A stretch of DNA of 64,000 nt from Ruoffia halotolerans (GTDB lineage Bacteria > Bacillota > Bacilli > Lactobacillales > Aerococcaceae): the NCBI RefSeq assembly GCF_014049385.1, contig NZ_JACAOA010000002.1:1-64000 (forward strand), written 5' to 3'. The translations under genes were made by a program, and so were the position numbers. The notes beneath the pieces are model-generated. The model was not told the DNA's origin. It did no database searches and saw only the letters and a program-made list of their open reading frames with translations. Below, one piece after another: positions 8,072 through 16,217 of this stretch; within the stretch, counting starts at the first letter, position 1; every line of letters starts with the position of its first letter.

Positions 8072-9103
8072 ATGAAAAAGTATATATTAGATGGTATCAA
8101 TGAAAAAGCGGGAAATAACATGTCATGGCGTGCGATTTTCGCTGGAGTTGTAACGTTCGTAGCGATTAGTATTTTATTCTCACTAATTGGAGCAGCGATT
8201 GGCTTTGGCGCACCTGATTTTACAAGCCAAAACCCATTAGATGGTGTCGGGACTAGTTTAGTTATTTGGACAATTATAGCATTAATCGTATCGCTAGCAG
8301 CCGCTGGTTATGTAACAGGGATTACAGCTAATCGAGCTGGTTTTATCCATGGTTTCTTAACTTGGGCAGTAAGTGTCATTGTGATGTTTGCTTTAATGAC
8401 ATCCGCAGTTGGTATGGCATTTAATTCTTTAGGAACAGTTTTAGGCTATACAGGACAAGTTGCAGGAGATGCAATCTCAGGAACAGCTGATACTGTTGGA
8501 TCATTATCTCAAGAAGCATTTGATTCAATCGCTCAAGAAATCAATGTTGATTCACAAGATTTAGAACAAACTGTGACAGATGTATTAGAAGATACTGAAA
8601 TTGAACAATTACAACCTGATTACTTAGATAATCAAGTTCAAGCGACAATTGATGACGTATCCACAGCAGGTTATAATATTGTTGTTAATGGACAAGATCC
8701 ACAACAAGAGATTGAGAACGTAACTAGCAATATCCAAGGTCGTATTGACGAAATCGGTCAAGAATTAGATGAAGATGCTTTAACTGAAGCAATCTCAAAT
8801 AATACTGATTTATCTGAACAAGAAGCAGAAGAAGCAGTAACGAATATCCAAGAAGCTTATGGACAAGCAAGTCAAGAAGCTGAACAAGCATTGAATGATG
8901 CTCAAGCAGCTGTTGAAGACTTACAAGCACAAGCTGAACAAGCATTTGCTGAAAGTGCACAAGTTGCTGAAGAAGTTGCAAATAAAACTTCTCAATACTC
9001 ATTATATGTATTCTTAGGCTTATTAGTAGCAATGTTTATTACTTCATTCGCTGGTTTTGCTGGAGCTAAAACAGCAAACGAAACACATAATAACGCAGTC
9101 TAA
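8072..9103 (+). CDS. Membrane protein with a long extracytoplasmic Gln/Glu/Ala-rich segment
   Basis: Function unknown. The 343-residue protein has three hydrophobic segments near the N-terminus (about 20-42, 62-84, 92-116), a polar acidic region of about 180 residues rich in Gln, Glu, Ala and Asp that looks coiled-coil or extended (residues 130-310), and a final transmembrane helix (312-332). It contains no cysteine. AGGAGG precedes the start. It is probably monocistronic: a strong promoter lies upstream and a terminator hairpin directly follows. The layout suggests an envelope or stress-related structural protein, but that is a guess. Confidence 0.8.
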   Translation: MKKYILDGINEKAGNNMSWRAIFAGVVTFVAISILFSLIGAAIGFGAPDFTSQNPLDGVGTSLVIWTIIALIVSLAAAGYVTGITANRAGFIHGFLTWAVSVIVMFALMTSAVGMAFNSLGTVLGYTGQVAGDAISGTADTVGSLSQEAFDSIAQEINVDSQDLEQTVTDVLEDTEIEQLQPDYLDNQVQATIDDVSTAGYNIVVNGQDPQQEIENVTSNIQGRIDEIGQELDEDALTEAISNNTDLSEQEAEEAVTNIQEAYGQASQEAEQALNDAQAAVEDLQAQAEQAFAESAQVAEEVANKTSQYSLYVFLGLLVAMFITSFAGFAGAKTANETHNNAV

Positions 9104-9137
9104 TAAAGACTAGAAACAAAAACAAATTTAATTGACT

Positions 9138-9186
9138 ACATCTCTCTCTTAGCCTATTCTATAACTAAGAGAGAGGTGTTTTTTTG
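9138..9186 (+). terminator. Terminator overlapping the next gene's ribosome binding site
   Basis: A 15-bp stem (9138-9152 with 9165-9179, one G-U pair) is followed by seven T. The 3' arm contains GAGAGGTG, the only Shine-Dalgarno-like sequence for the TTG start at 9184, so the hairpin may also limit translation of that gene. Confidence 0.75.
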
Positions 9187-10422
9187 AATCATTTTAAACT
9201 TGATAAGCAATTTATAGCAAAGATATTATTTATTGCGGTTGTTATTTTAATTATTTTTAATTGGTCACAAGTAGCAGGTGCCCTCGGAGTGGTTTGGCAG
9301 GTTGCTTATCCAGTTGTTTTAGGGGGAATGATGGCTTACGTTTTAAACCTACTCATGAACCAGTTTGAGAAAAGATTGTATCCCAATACGGATAAAAAAT
9401 GGTTACAACATACGCGCCGACCACTCGCGATTGTATTATCAATCCTAGTCATTGCTTTAGTCGTTGCGGGAATCATTGGTTTAGTTGTTCCGCAACTTGT
9501 GACGGCTGTTACTACTTTAATTGAGGCTGTACCAACCGTGACAGATTCCTTACAAACTTGGGTTGAAGAGCAACAGCATCTTATTCCGATGTTTAATGAT
9601 TTAATGGAACAAGTGGACTTTAATTGGAGTAGTGTGATGTCTAGTTTTGCAGAGATTGGAAACCGACTGCTTCGAGGTGTGGCAGAGTCTTCTGTATCAT
9701 TTTTATCTAGTTCAGCTTCAGCTGTGACAACATTTGTATTATCAGTGATGTTTGCCCTTTATATTTTAATGTCTAAAGAAAGGTTAGGTAAAAATTTCAA
9801 CGACATCCTGATTTCATATTTGAGTGACGAGCAAGTAAGAATTATTAAGAACATCTTGAATGTGACCGATGATGTCTTTTCCAACTATATTACTGGAACG
9901 GTCATTGAAGCTTTTGTCTTAGGCTTTATCGTCGCCATCGGACTTTGGGTCATTAAAATGCCTTATGCAGCCATGTTAGGTGCCTTGCAAGGAGCTTTAG
10001 CGTTTATTCCTTTAGTAGGTGCTTTTTTAGCCGGCTTTGTTGGTGTGATTATTCAATTTGCCATATCGCCAATTAATGCATTTATCTATCTCATTTTCGT
10101 TATTGTCGTTCAACAACTCGAAGGAGATTTTATCTATCCGCGTGTGGTCGGTGATTCAATCGGCCTTCCAGGTATGTGGGTCTTAGCAGCCGTAACTGTC
10201 GGTGGTGGCTTGTTCGGAATTTCAGGTATTTTACTTGGGGTACCGGTCTTTGCAACAATCTATAAACTATTTAGCTTGGATATAAGCTACCGTAAACAGA
10301 TTCGAGAAGAAGCCAAAGAGCGTTCTCTAATGAATGAATATGAAGAAGAAGGCTTAAGATTGAAACCCTTTGAAGCCCTCCGTCATAAAATATTGACGCC
10401 AGAAGATATTCAAGATATTTAA
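9184..10422 (+). CDS. AI-2E family transporter (PerM/YdbI-type permease)
   Basis: The 412-residue protein has about eight membrane helices and the family's conserved C-terminal half (GALAFIPLVGAFLAGF near residue 275 and QQLEGDFIYPRVVGDSIGLP near 310). Family members export autoinducer-2 or act as Na+/H+ antiporters, so the substrate is open. Translation appears to start at TTG directly after a T run; a GAGAGGTG sequence precedes it inside a hairpin. No luxS gene is seen nearby. Confidence 0.85.
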   Translation: MNHFKLDKQFIAKILFIAVVILIIFNWSQVAGALGVVWQVAYPVVLGGMMAYVLNLLMNQFEKRLYPNTDKKWLQHTRRPLAIVLSILVIALVVAGIIGLVVPQLVTAVTTLIEAVPTVTDSLQTWVEEQQHLIPMFNDLMEQVDFNWSSVMSSFAEIGNRLLRGVAESSVSFLSSSASAVTTFVLSVMFALYILMSKERLGKNFNDILISYLSDEQVRIIKNILNVTDDVFSNYITGTVIEAFVLGFIVAIGLWVIKMPYAAMLGALQGALAFIPLVGAFLAGFVGVIIQFAISPINAFIYLIFVIVVQQLEGDFIYPRVVGDSIGLPGMWVLAAVTVGGGLFGISGILLGVPVFATIYKLFSLDISYRKQIREEAKERSLMNEYEEEGLRLKPFEALRHKILTPEDIQDI

Positions 10423-10430
10423 ACAAAATG

Positions 10431-10472
10431 GAGCCCTGATGTCTATCTAAGATAGACATCAGGGCTCTTTTT
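10431..10472 (+). terminator. Strong intrinsic terminator
   Basis: A perfect 17-bp stem (10431-10447 with 10451-10467) with a 3-base loop and a T run closes the AI-2E gene and insulates ctsR. Confidence 0.9.
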
Positions 10473-10484
10473 CAATTCAAATTG

Positions 10485-10529
10485 TTGATTTTTTTAATAG
10501 ATATGCTATAATGGTCAAAGAAGGTCAGA
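10485..10529 (+). promoter_or_regulatory. ctsR promoter P1 with CtsR operator
   Basis: TTGATT (10485-10490), a 16-bp spacer and TATAAT (10507-10512) are directly followed by the tandem heptads GGTCAAA-GAA-GGTCAGA (10513-10529). This matches the CtsR direct-repeat operator. Binding there would block initiation. Confidence 0.88.
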
Positions 10530-10576
10530 AGACACACAATCACTTCATTAACGTCCTCTTTCCTTAAACTGAATAG

Positions 10577-10622
10577 TTGTCGAGAAAGTTTTTTTATTAT
10601 ATAATAGTCAAAGATAGTCAAT
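10577..10622 (+). promoter_or_regulatory. ctsR promoter P2 with second CtsR operator
   Basis: TTGTCG (10577-10582), a 17-bp spacer and TATAAT (10600-10605) are followed at once by AGTCAAA-GAT-AGTCAAT (10606-10622), a second CtsR direct repeat. The same promoter-operator arrangement thus occurs twice, 93 bp apart. Confidence 0.85.
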
Positions 10623-10643
10623 GTTAGTGGAAGGGGGATCATA

Positions 10644-11111
10644 GTGGCACAAAGAAATATGTCGGATATTATTGAAGCTTATTTAAAAAGCTTTTTGAAA
10701 AATAGTGAAAGAATTGAAATCAAACGAAGTGATATTGCAGAACAATTTGATTGTGTACCTTCACAGATTAACTATGTTATTAATACACGCTTTACTCAAG
10801 AACATGGCTATATGGTAGAAAGTAAACGGGGTGGTGGGGGTTATATACGGATTCTAAAAGTTGAGTTAGTTGATGAAATCGACGCCCTTGACGATATGAT
10901 CCAAATGATAGGACCGCGTATAAATCACCGCAGTGCAATCAATATTATTGAAACATTAGTCAACCATAGTATAATGACAGAACGAGAAGGCGCATTAATA
11001 TTATCACTGATTGATAAAGCATTACTACAAACAATCTCGTTACATGAACAAGAAGCAAGAGCTTTGATTCTGTCGAAGTTTTTAGAACAACTACGAATTA
11101 CATATAAATAA
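10644..11111 (+). CDS. ctsR: CtsR, class III heat-shock repressor
   Basis: The 155-residue protein has the CtsR N-terminal winged helix (MSDIIEAYLKSFL near the start, DCVPSQINYVINTRFT about residues 35-50) and the glycine-rich wing RGGGGYIRI near residue 65, which senses heat in this family. It represses clp genes until protein stress. It starts at GTG behind GGAAGGGGG and is followed 12 bases later by clpC. Two CtsR operators upstream show autoregulation. The mcsA/mcsB genes that lie between ctsR and clpC in Bacillus are absent, as in most Lactobacillales. Confidence 0.96.
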   Translation: MAQRNMSDIIEAYLKSFLKNSERIEIKRSDIAEQFDCVPSQINYVINTRFTQEHGYMVESKRGGGGYIRILKVELVDEIDALDDMIQMIGPRINHRSAINIIETLVNHSIMTEREGALILSLIDKALLQTISLHEQEARALILSKFLEQLRITYK

Positions 11112-11123
11112 AGAGGTGAAAGT

Positions 11124-13604
11124 ATGTTTGAAGAATTATTTACTGAAAGTGCTCGCCAAGTAATGATTTTTGCTGCTGAGCAAGCGTATTACTTAAGACA
11201 TCAGGCTGTAGGCACAGAACATATCTTATTAGGTCTAGCTCGTGAAGAGTCAGGTATTGCTGGAAAAGCTTTACGTGGTATGGGCGCAGACTACCAAACG
11301 TTACTAACTGAATTAGAAATTATTCACGGTAAAGTGAATGCTCCACGTATGCAAGGGGATATTGTTATTCCATACTCACCACGTTCGAAGAAAATTATTA
11401 TGAATGCATCGAATGATGCGAAACGTTTAGGTGTGCCAAAAGTTGGAACAGAGCATTTATTACTAGGTATGTTAAAAGAAGAAATCTTAGCAACAGTTCT
11501 ATTAAAGAACTTAGGTATCGACTTAAATGAATTAAGAAAAACAATCTACGAAATGGTTGGCGTGAATGATTCAACAGGACGCGTTCAAAATGGCCGTCGT
11601 GGACGTCAAAAACAACAACAGCAACAAAATGGAGTAGCAAGTTCCACAACGCCAACTTTAGATTCACTTGCACGTGATTTAACACAATTAGCGCGTGACG
11701 GGAAGTTAGATCCAGTGGTTGGACGTGCGAATGAAATACGTCGTATCGTACAAATTGTTAGTCGCCGTTCAAAAAATAACCCCGTATTAGTCGGGGAACC
11801 TGGTGTTGGTAAAACTGCAATCGCAGAGGGTCTAGCAGAACGTATTGTCTCTGGTGGAGTGCCTGAAAACATTGCTAACAAACGTTTAATGATGTTAGAT
11901 ATGGGTTCACTCGTTGCGGGAACGAAATACCGTGGTGAATTCGAAGAACGTATGAAGAAAATCATTGAAGAAATTACCGAAGATGGTAATACGATTCTCT
12001 TCATTGATGAGTTACATACATTAATTGGGGCAGGATCAGCCGAAGGTGCTGTTGACGCAGCGAACATCTTGAAACCAGCATTAGCTCGTGGAGAAATTCA
12101 AATCATTGGTGCAACTACTTTAGATGAGTACCAAAAACACATTGAAAAAGATGCAGCCTTAGAGCGTCGTTTCTCTAAAGTCCAAATTGATGAGCCAACT
12201 CAACAAGAGTCTGTTCAAATTATTCATGGACTTAAAGATCGTTACGAAAAACACCACAATGTAGAAATTACTGATGAAGCGGTCGAAGCAGCGGTTAAAT
12301 TAAGTACACGTTACTTAACTGAACGTCGCTTACCAGATAAAGCCGTTGATTTAATTGATGAGGCTTCAGCTAAAGTACGTATTGATGCAACGACGCACAG
12401 TACAAACTTAAGCGACCTTGAGAAAAAATTAGGCGAATTATCCGATAAAAAAGAAAAAGCTATCTTAGCCCGTGATTTTGACACTGCAGCCAAAATCCGT
12501 GAAGAAGAACAAAAAGTTGAAACTCAAATCGAAGCAGCTGCGAAAGCAGAAAGCAAAGATAAGGGTGAAGGTGAAGCAATTCTTAAAGTGGGTCCTGAAG
12601 ATATCGCAGAAGTAATTACCATTTCGACAGGGATCCCAGTAAAACAATTAGATGCTGCCGAATCAAAACGTCTTGTTCACTTAGAAGAAGAGTTGCATGA
12701 ACGGGTCATTGGTCAAGATGATGCTGTTGTATCAGTATCTAAAGCAATCCGCCGTGCATATAGTGGTTTGAAGAGTCCTAAACGACCAATCGGTTCATTT
12801 ATGTTCTTAGGCCCAACTGGGGTAGGTAAGACTGAATTAGCGAAAGCTTTAGCCGCATCTATCTTTGGTAGCGAGGACAATATGATCCGTGTGGATATGT
12901 CTGAATACATGGAAAAACACAGTGTGTCTCGTTTAGTAGGTTCACCTCCAGGATACGTTGGTTATGATGAAGCAGGTCAATTGACTGAGCAAGTTCGTCA
13001 AAAACCTTACAGTGTGATTCTCTTAGATGAGGTTGAAAAAGCCCATCCAGATGTATTTAATATGTTACTACAAGTATTTGATGATGGTCATATGACAGAT
13101 GGTAAAGGGCGTCGTGTCGACTTCCGTAATACAATTATCATTATGACCTCGAACTTGGGAGCAACAGCTCTTCGTGATGACAAATCAGTCGGATTCGGTG
13201 CTGTGGACTACACAGATGACTTCAAGGCAATGGAAGCACGCGTTATGGAAGAAGTAAAACGTGGATTCCGTCCAGAATTCATTAACCGTATTGACGAAAT
13301 TATTGTCTTCCACCCATTATCTAAAGATCAAATTAAAGAGATTGTTAAATTACAAGCGCAAGATATCATCAACCGTCTACATGATCTTGAGATTGAAGCC
13401 CGTGTAACAGAGACAGCTCTAGAAATTATTGCTGACGCTGGCTTCGATCCAGAATATGGAGCAAGACCAATCCGTCGCGCAATTCAAAAACAAATAGAAG
13501 ACGAGTTAAGTGAAATGATGCTAAGTGGAGATATCAAACTAGGTGATAACATCACCATTGGTGGCCGCCAAGGAGCAATCAATATCAATAACCGTTCTAA
13601 ATAA
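11124..13604 (+). CDS. clpC: ClpC, AAA+ unfoldase of the Clp protease
   Basis: The 826-residue HSP100 protein has a Clp N-domain with two repeats (1-145), a first AAA module with Walker A GEPGVGKT (about 223) and Walker B ILFIDELH, a UVR-type middle segment (about 425-460), and a second AAA module with GPTGVGKTE (about 562) and ILLDEVEKAHPDV. The C-terminal domain contains EYGARPIRRAIQ. It unfolds proteins for ClpP and works with adaptors such as MecA. A Gln/Arg-rich linker lies near residues 155-172. Cotranscribed with ctsR. Confidence 0.97.
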   Translation: MFEELFTESARQVMIFAAEQAYYLRHQAVGTEHILLGLAREESGIAGKALRGMGADYQTLLTELEIIHGKVNAPRMQGDIVIPYSPRSKKIIMNASNDAKRLGVPKVGTEHLLLGMLKEEILATVLLKNLGIDLNELRKTIYEMVGVNDSTGRVQNGRRGRQKQQQQQNGVASSTTPTLDSLARDLTQLARDGKLDPVVGRANEIRRIVQIVSRRSKNNPVLVGEPGVGKTAIAEGLAERIVSGGVPENIANKRLMMLDMGSLVAGTKYRGEFEERMKKIIEEITEDGNTILFIDELHTLIGAGSAEGAVDAANILKPALARGEIQIIGATTLDEYQKHIEKDAALERRFSKVQIDEPTQQESVQIIHGLKDRYEKHHNVEITDEAVEAAVKLSTRYLTERRLPDKAVDLIDEASAKVRIDATTHSTNLSDLEKKLGELSDKKEKAILARDFDTAAKIREEEQKVETQIEAAAKAESKDKGEGEAILKVGPEDIAEVITISTGIPVKQLDAAESKRLVHLEEELHERVIGQDDAVVSVSKAIRRAYSGLKSPKRPIGSFMFLGPTGVGKTELAKALAASIFGSEDNMIRVDMSEYMEKHSVSRLVGSPPGYVGYDEAGQLTEQVRQKPYSVILLDEVEKAHPDVFNMLLQVFDDGHMTDGKGRRVDFRNTIIIMTSNLGATALRDDKSVGFGAVDYTDDFKAMEARVMEEVKRGFRPEFINRIDEIIVFHPLSKDQIKEIVKLQAQDIINRLHDLEIEARVTETALEIIADAGFDPEYGARPIRRAIQKQIEDELSEMMLSGDIKLGDNITIGGRQGAININNRSK

Positions 13605-13612
13605 TACAGATG

Positions 13613-13653
13613 AATCGTGTCGGTGAGAGGAATCTCGCTGGCACGATTTTTTT
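13613..13653 (+). terminator. Terminator of the ctsR-clpC operon
   Basis: A stem formed by AATCGTG and CACGATT, with an inner GGTGAG/CTCGCT pairing, is followed by seven T, just after the clpC stop. Confidence 0.8.
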
Positions 13654-13663
13654 CTGAGACTAG

Positions 13664-13831
13664 AGCCAAACGGCGAATCCATTTGTCTTGAGTTAGCTGA
13701 ACTAAAGCCAAACGGCGAATCCATTTGTCTTGAGTTAGCTGAACTAAAGCCAAACGGCGAATCCATTCGTCTTGAGTTAGCTGAACTAAAGACGAACCGC
13801 AAGTCCATTTGGCTTAAGACCACAAAGCATA
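13664..13831. repeat. Array A: four tandem 42-bp hairpin-forming repeats
   Basis: Units begin at 13664, 13706, 13748 and 13790, exactly 42 bp apart. Units 1-3 are nearly identical (one T to C change) and unit 4 is diverged. Each unit holds AGCCAAA...TTTGTCT, an imperfect inverted repeat, plus AGTTAGCTGAACT, a small palindrome. The array lies between the clpC terminator and the converging AEC transporter gene. No long ORF of its own is convincing. Confidence 0.9.
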
Positions 13832-13838
13832 AAAAAAC

Positions 13839-13866
13839 ACCAAACTTCAGAAAAGTCTGGTTTTTC
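13839..13866. terminator. Bidirectional terminator between clpC and the AEC gene
   Basis: ACCAAACT pairs with AGTCTGGT (one mismatch), with A and T runs on either side, so it can end transcripts from both strands. Confidence 0.7.
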
Positions 13867-13883
13867 CTTGATAGCCCATCGTA

Positions 13884-14825
13884 TTAGAAGTAAGCTAAAT
13901 TCTTTAAAATCATAATAAACACAACAAGCGAGAACATTGAAGCGACCGTTGTGAAGACAACAATTTGGTTTGCTAAATCGCCATCACCGCCGGCAACAAC
14001 TGCTTGAGCATAACTAGATACAGCCGTCGGTCCAGCCGTCGCGATTAAAACTGATATTAAGTCATCTCCACGAAAGTCAAATAAACCACCTGCAATGAAT
14101 AAAGCAATCGTAGGAATAATTACTAAACGTGCAAGAACAGTTCCGTAAAGAGACCAGTCAGCATCCTTTAATTTACCAAAGTTAAACGTTCCACCCATAA
14201 CAATGAGTGCAAGTGGTGTCGTCATACGTGTTAAATTTCTCATCGTCGTTTCAATCACACTTGGAAATTTAATACCCAATACCGCTACAACTACCCCTGC
14301 GAAAGTAAAGATAACCATTGGGTTAGTCAATACTTGTTTAATTGTTCGTTTCAATGAGAATTTCTCATCAGTATAAATTGAAAAAGCAATTACAGAGAAG
14401 ATATTATTTAAAGGTACAATTGTTGCTAGAACAATCGTTACCATACCTAAATTATCTGGGCCGAGTAAAGCTATTCCCATTGGTAAACCGAATAAAATCG
14501 CGTTTGAACGAATCGAACCTTGAAGAATGACCCCTCGTTTTGCATTTGATTTTTCGAAAATAGGTACAATAAAAGCCAAAATAATAAATGCAGAAACAGC
14601 GAAAATAATGTTAAAAGATAAAGTTAACCCATTAAAATCCGTCGCAATATTCGTATTATAAACATTTGAGAATAAATTCAATGGCAGTAAAATAGAAAAA
14701 ATCGCTTTATTGAACTGAGCATAAGCGTCTTGTTTAATGAAACCTGCGCGTGTAAAAAACTGACCTAAAGCCATGTATAGCATCATTGGCATGACTGCAT
14801 TGAATCCGATCATAAAATTTTCCAA
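13884..14825 (-). CDS. AEC (auxin efflux carrier) family transporter
   Basis: The 313-residue protein has about ten hydrophobic segments and the family pattern of two inverted five-helix halves, with SIRSNAILFGLPMGIALLG near residue 105 and ATAGPTAVSSYAQAVVAGGDG near 265. Bacterial members carry malate, other organic acids or amino acids; the substrate here is unknown. The best start is TTG, 8 bases after AAGGAG, with an in-frame ATG four codons later. It is a single gene with terminators on both sides. Confidence 0.87.
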   Translation of the reverse strand: MENFMIGFNAVMPMMLYMALGQFFTRAGFIKQDAYAQFNKAIFSILLPLNLFSNVYNTNIATDFNGLTLSFNIIFAVSAFIILAFIVPIFEKSNAKRGVILQGSIRSNAILFGLPMGIALLGPDNLGMVTIVLATIVPLNNIFSVIAFSIYTDEKFSLKRTIKQVLTNPMVIFTFAGVVVAVLGIKFPSVIETTMRNLTRMTTPLALIVMGGTFNFGKLKDADWSLYGTVLARLVIIPTIALFIAGGLFDFRGDDLISVLIATAGPTAVSSYAQAVVAGGDGDLANQIVVFTTVASMFSLVVFIMILKNLAYF

Positions 14826-14984
14826 TCAATTAACTCCTTCGTCTAAAAAATTTGCATTCAAAAAATGCGAATATAAAGATTATAATACTCAATTCTTCGT
14901 TTGACCAATTATTTTTACTGACAATTAACTTGCATTGTCCTACATTAATAATTATTATAAAGAGAGATAGATACAAATTTAAAG

Positions 14985-15201
14985 TAGTTTGAATATGGAA
15001 GTTCGGTTAAATTCCGAGACGGTCCCGCCACTGTAATCATGCGAAAGGCATGGAGTCAGGTCTTTGTTCAAGCATACTTATCCGACATACTATTTCGAGG
15101 CAAAATAGTGAGTGATATCCGATCCATTCGAATAAACCCATGCTTTTCCCTCCAAATAGTTGAAGTGAATACTGTCATCTGTCACAAAATCATATGGGAG
15201 G
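14985..15201 (+). promoter_or_regulatory. Cobalamin riboswitch
   Basis: The conserved core is present: GGTTAAATTCC, then GGTCCCGCCACTGTAATC (B12 box region, about 15020-15040), then GGAGTCAGG. Downstream, CCCTCC (15148-15153) is complementary to the lipoprotein gene's GGGAGG ribosome binding site (15196-15201). This suggests that bound cobalamin shuts off translation by sequestering that site. The aptamer itself spans roughly 14985-15085. Confidence 0.9.
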
Positions 15202-15209
15202 CATTTAGA

Positions 15210-15614
15210 ATGAAAAAATGGTTACTATTATTAGCGTCAACTTTAGTATTAGTTGGTTGTGGTGAAACGACACAAACAGAAGAAACGGCTTCAACACCGG
15301 TTGAATCAAGTGAACAAGCGGTATTAGCTGAGGTGACTGTGTCAGTAACAGTTGATGGAGAAGAAATTGACGAGGGCGAACAAGTTTTAGAAGTTGAAGA
15401 AGGCGCGATTCTATTAGATGTGATGAAAGAGCATTATGAACTTGAAGAAGCTGACGGCTTTATCTCTGCAATTAACGGACATGAACAAGATGAAGAGGCA
15501 GGGAAATACTGGTTGTTTGACTTAAACGGAGAAATGGCTGAAGTTGGTGCGGCTGAATTAGAGTTATCAGACGGTGACTTAGTTGAGTGGAAACTTGAAG
15601 CCATCGAAGGATGA
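15210..15614 (+). CDS. DUF4430-type lipoprotein, likely cobalamin-binding partner of the ECF transporter
   Basis: The 134-residue protein begins with a lipoprotein signal peptide (KKWLLLLASTLVLVGC, Cys near residue 18) followed by a Ser/Thr/Glu-rich linker and an acidic domain with the DUF4430 pattern (GAILLDVMKEHYE, ending in YWLFDLNGE and DGDLVEWKLE). This fold is related to the transcobalamin C-terminal domain. It lies directly under a cobalamin riboswitch and overlaps the S component gene by 4 bases, so a role in capturing B12 is likely. The true start is ATG at 15210 behind GGGAGG; the longer frame upstream is riboswitch sequence. Confidence 0.85.
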   Translation: MKKWLLLLASTLVLVGCGETTQTEETASTPVESSEQAVLAEVTVSVTVDGEEIDEGEQVLEVEEGAILLDVMKEHYELEEADGFISAINGHEQDEEAGKYWLFDLNGEMAEVGAAELELSDGDLVEWKLEAIEG

Positions 15615-16147
15615 GTAAGTACTTCACAGTTAAGCGTCTAGCAGTATTGGCCTTACTGACCGCTCTGTGTCATATTGGGCGAATTGCCTTTCAATTTATA
15701 CCAAATGTACAACCAGTCACAGTGATTTTAATAATTATTACTTTAAAGATGGGAACTTTGGATGGACTCCTAGTAGCCATCACTTCGATGGTCATTTCGA
15801 ATATGCTACTTGGAATGGGTCCTTGGACACTTTATCAAATTACGGCCTATGGCATCATTGTATTACTTACAAGTGCTCTAAAGGCTTTATACAATCGATT
15901 AAAGGACCATCAGAATGCGCGAAGAGTAATCTTTGCGGTGTTCGCTGGAGCGACTGGATTAATTTACGGTTTTGTCATTTCAATATTTTCTTCACAAATG
16001 TTTGGTGTCGTTAATTTCTGGGTTTATTATGCCCAAGGGATTTCATTTGATTTAATGCATGCGGCTGGGAATGTGGCCTTCTTTTTAGTGCTAGAGCCGA
16101 CACTGGTGCCAATTATTCAAAAACGATTTATGACTTCAAAAGGATAA
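15611..16147 (+). CDS. ECF transporter S component, predicted cobalamin-specific (CbrT-like)
   Basis: The 178-residue integral membrane protein has about six helices and the S-component pattern, with conserved NVQPVTVILIIITLKMG (about 31-47) and LLGMGPWTLYQITAYG (about 72-87). With the shared EcfA/A'/T module, encoded elsewhere, it would import its vitamin. The riboswitch and the overlapping lipoprotein gene point to cobalamin or a precursor; the family alone would not. Start ATG overlaps the previous stop (ATGA). Confidence 0.85.
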   Translation: MSKYFTVKRLAVLALLTALCHIGRIAFQFIPNVQPVTVILIIITLKMGTLDGLLVAITSMVISNMLLGMGPWTLYQITAYGIIVLLTSALKALYNRLKDHQNARRVIFAVFAGATGLIYGFVISIFSSQMFGVVNFWVYYAQGISFDLMHAAGNVAFFLVLEPTLVPIIQKRFMTSKG

Positions 16148-16177
16148 CGAATAGGAGACTTTGCAACTGTAACACAT

Positions 16178-16213
16178 AAAAGAGCCATCAGAAATTTTTC
16201 TGATGGCTCTTTT
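16178..16213. terminator. Bidirectional terminator
   Basis: AAAAGAGCCATCAGAAA pairs with its complement ending in TTTT at 16213. It serves the ECF gene on the plus strand and the adenosyltransferase on the minus strand. Confidence 0.85.
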
Positions 16214-16217
16214 GAAA

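Noticed and set aside
8724-9032. Leu-rich minus-strand ORF opposite the coiled-coil gene
   Set aside because: It is the mirror of Gln/Glu/Ala-rich codons in the real gene; no start signals.
13484-13823. Minus-strand ORFs with repeated peptide units across array A
   Set aside because: The 42-bp period is a multiple of three, so any frame stays open and repeats. There is no ribosome binding site or family resemblance, and the ORFs run into the clpC end.
13664-13831. CRISPR array
   Set aside because: Units are contiguous and nearly identical over the full 42 bp, with no variable spacers and no cas genes.
15039-15209. N-terminal extension of the lipoprotein frame
   Set aside because: The open frame runs through the cobalamin riboswitch; a lipoprotein signal peptide begins at 15210 behind GGGAGG, so the upstream codons are not translated.
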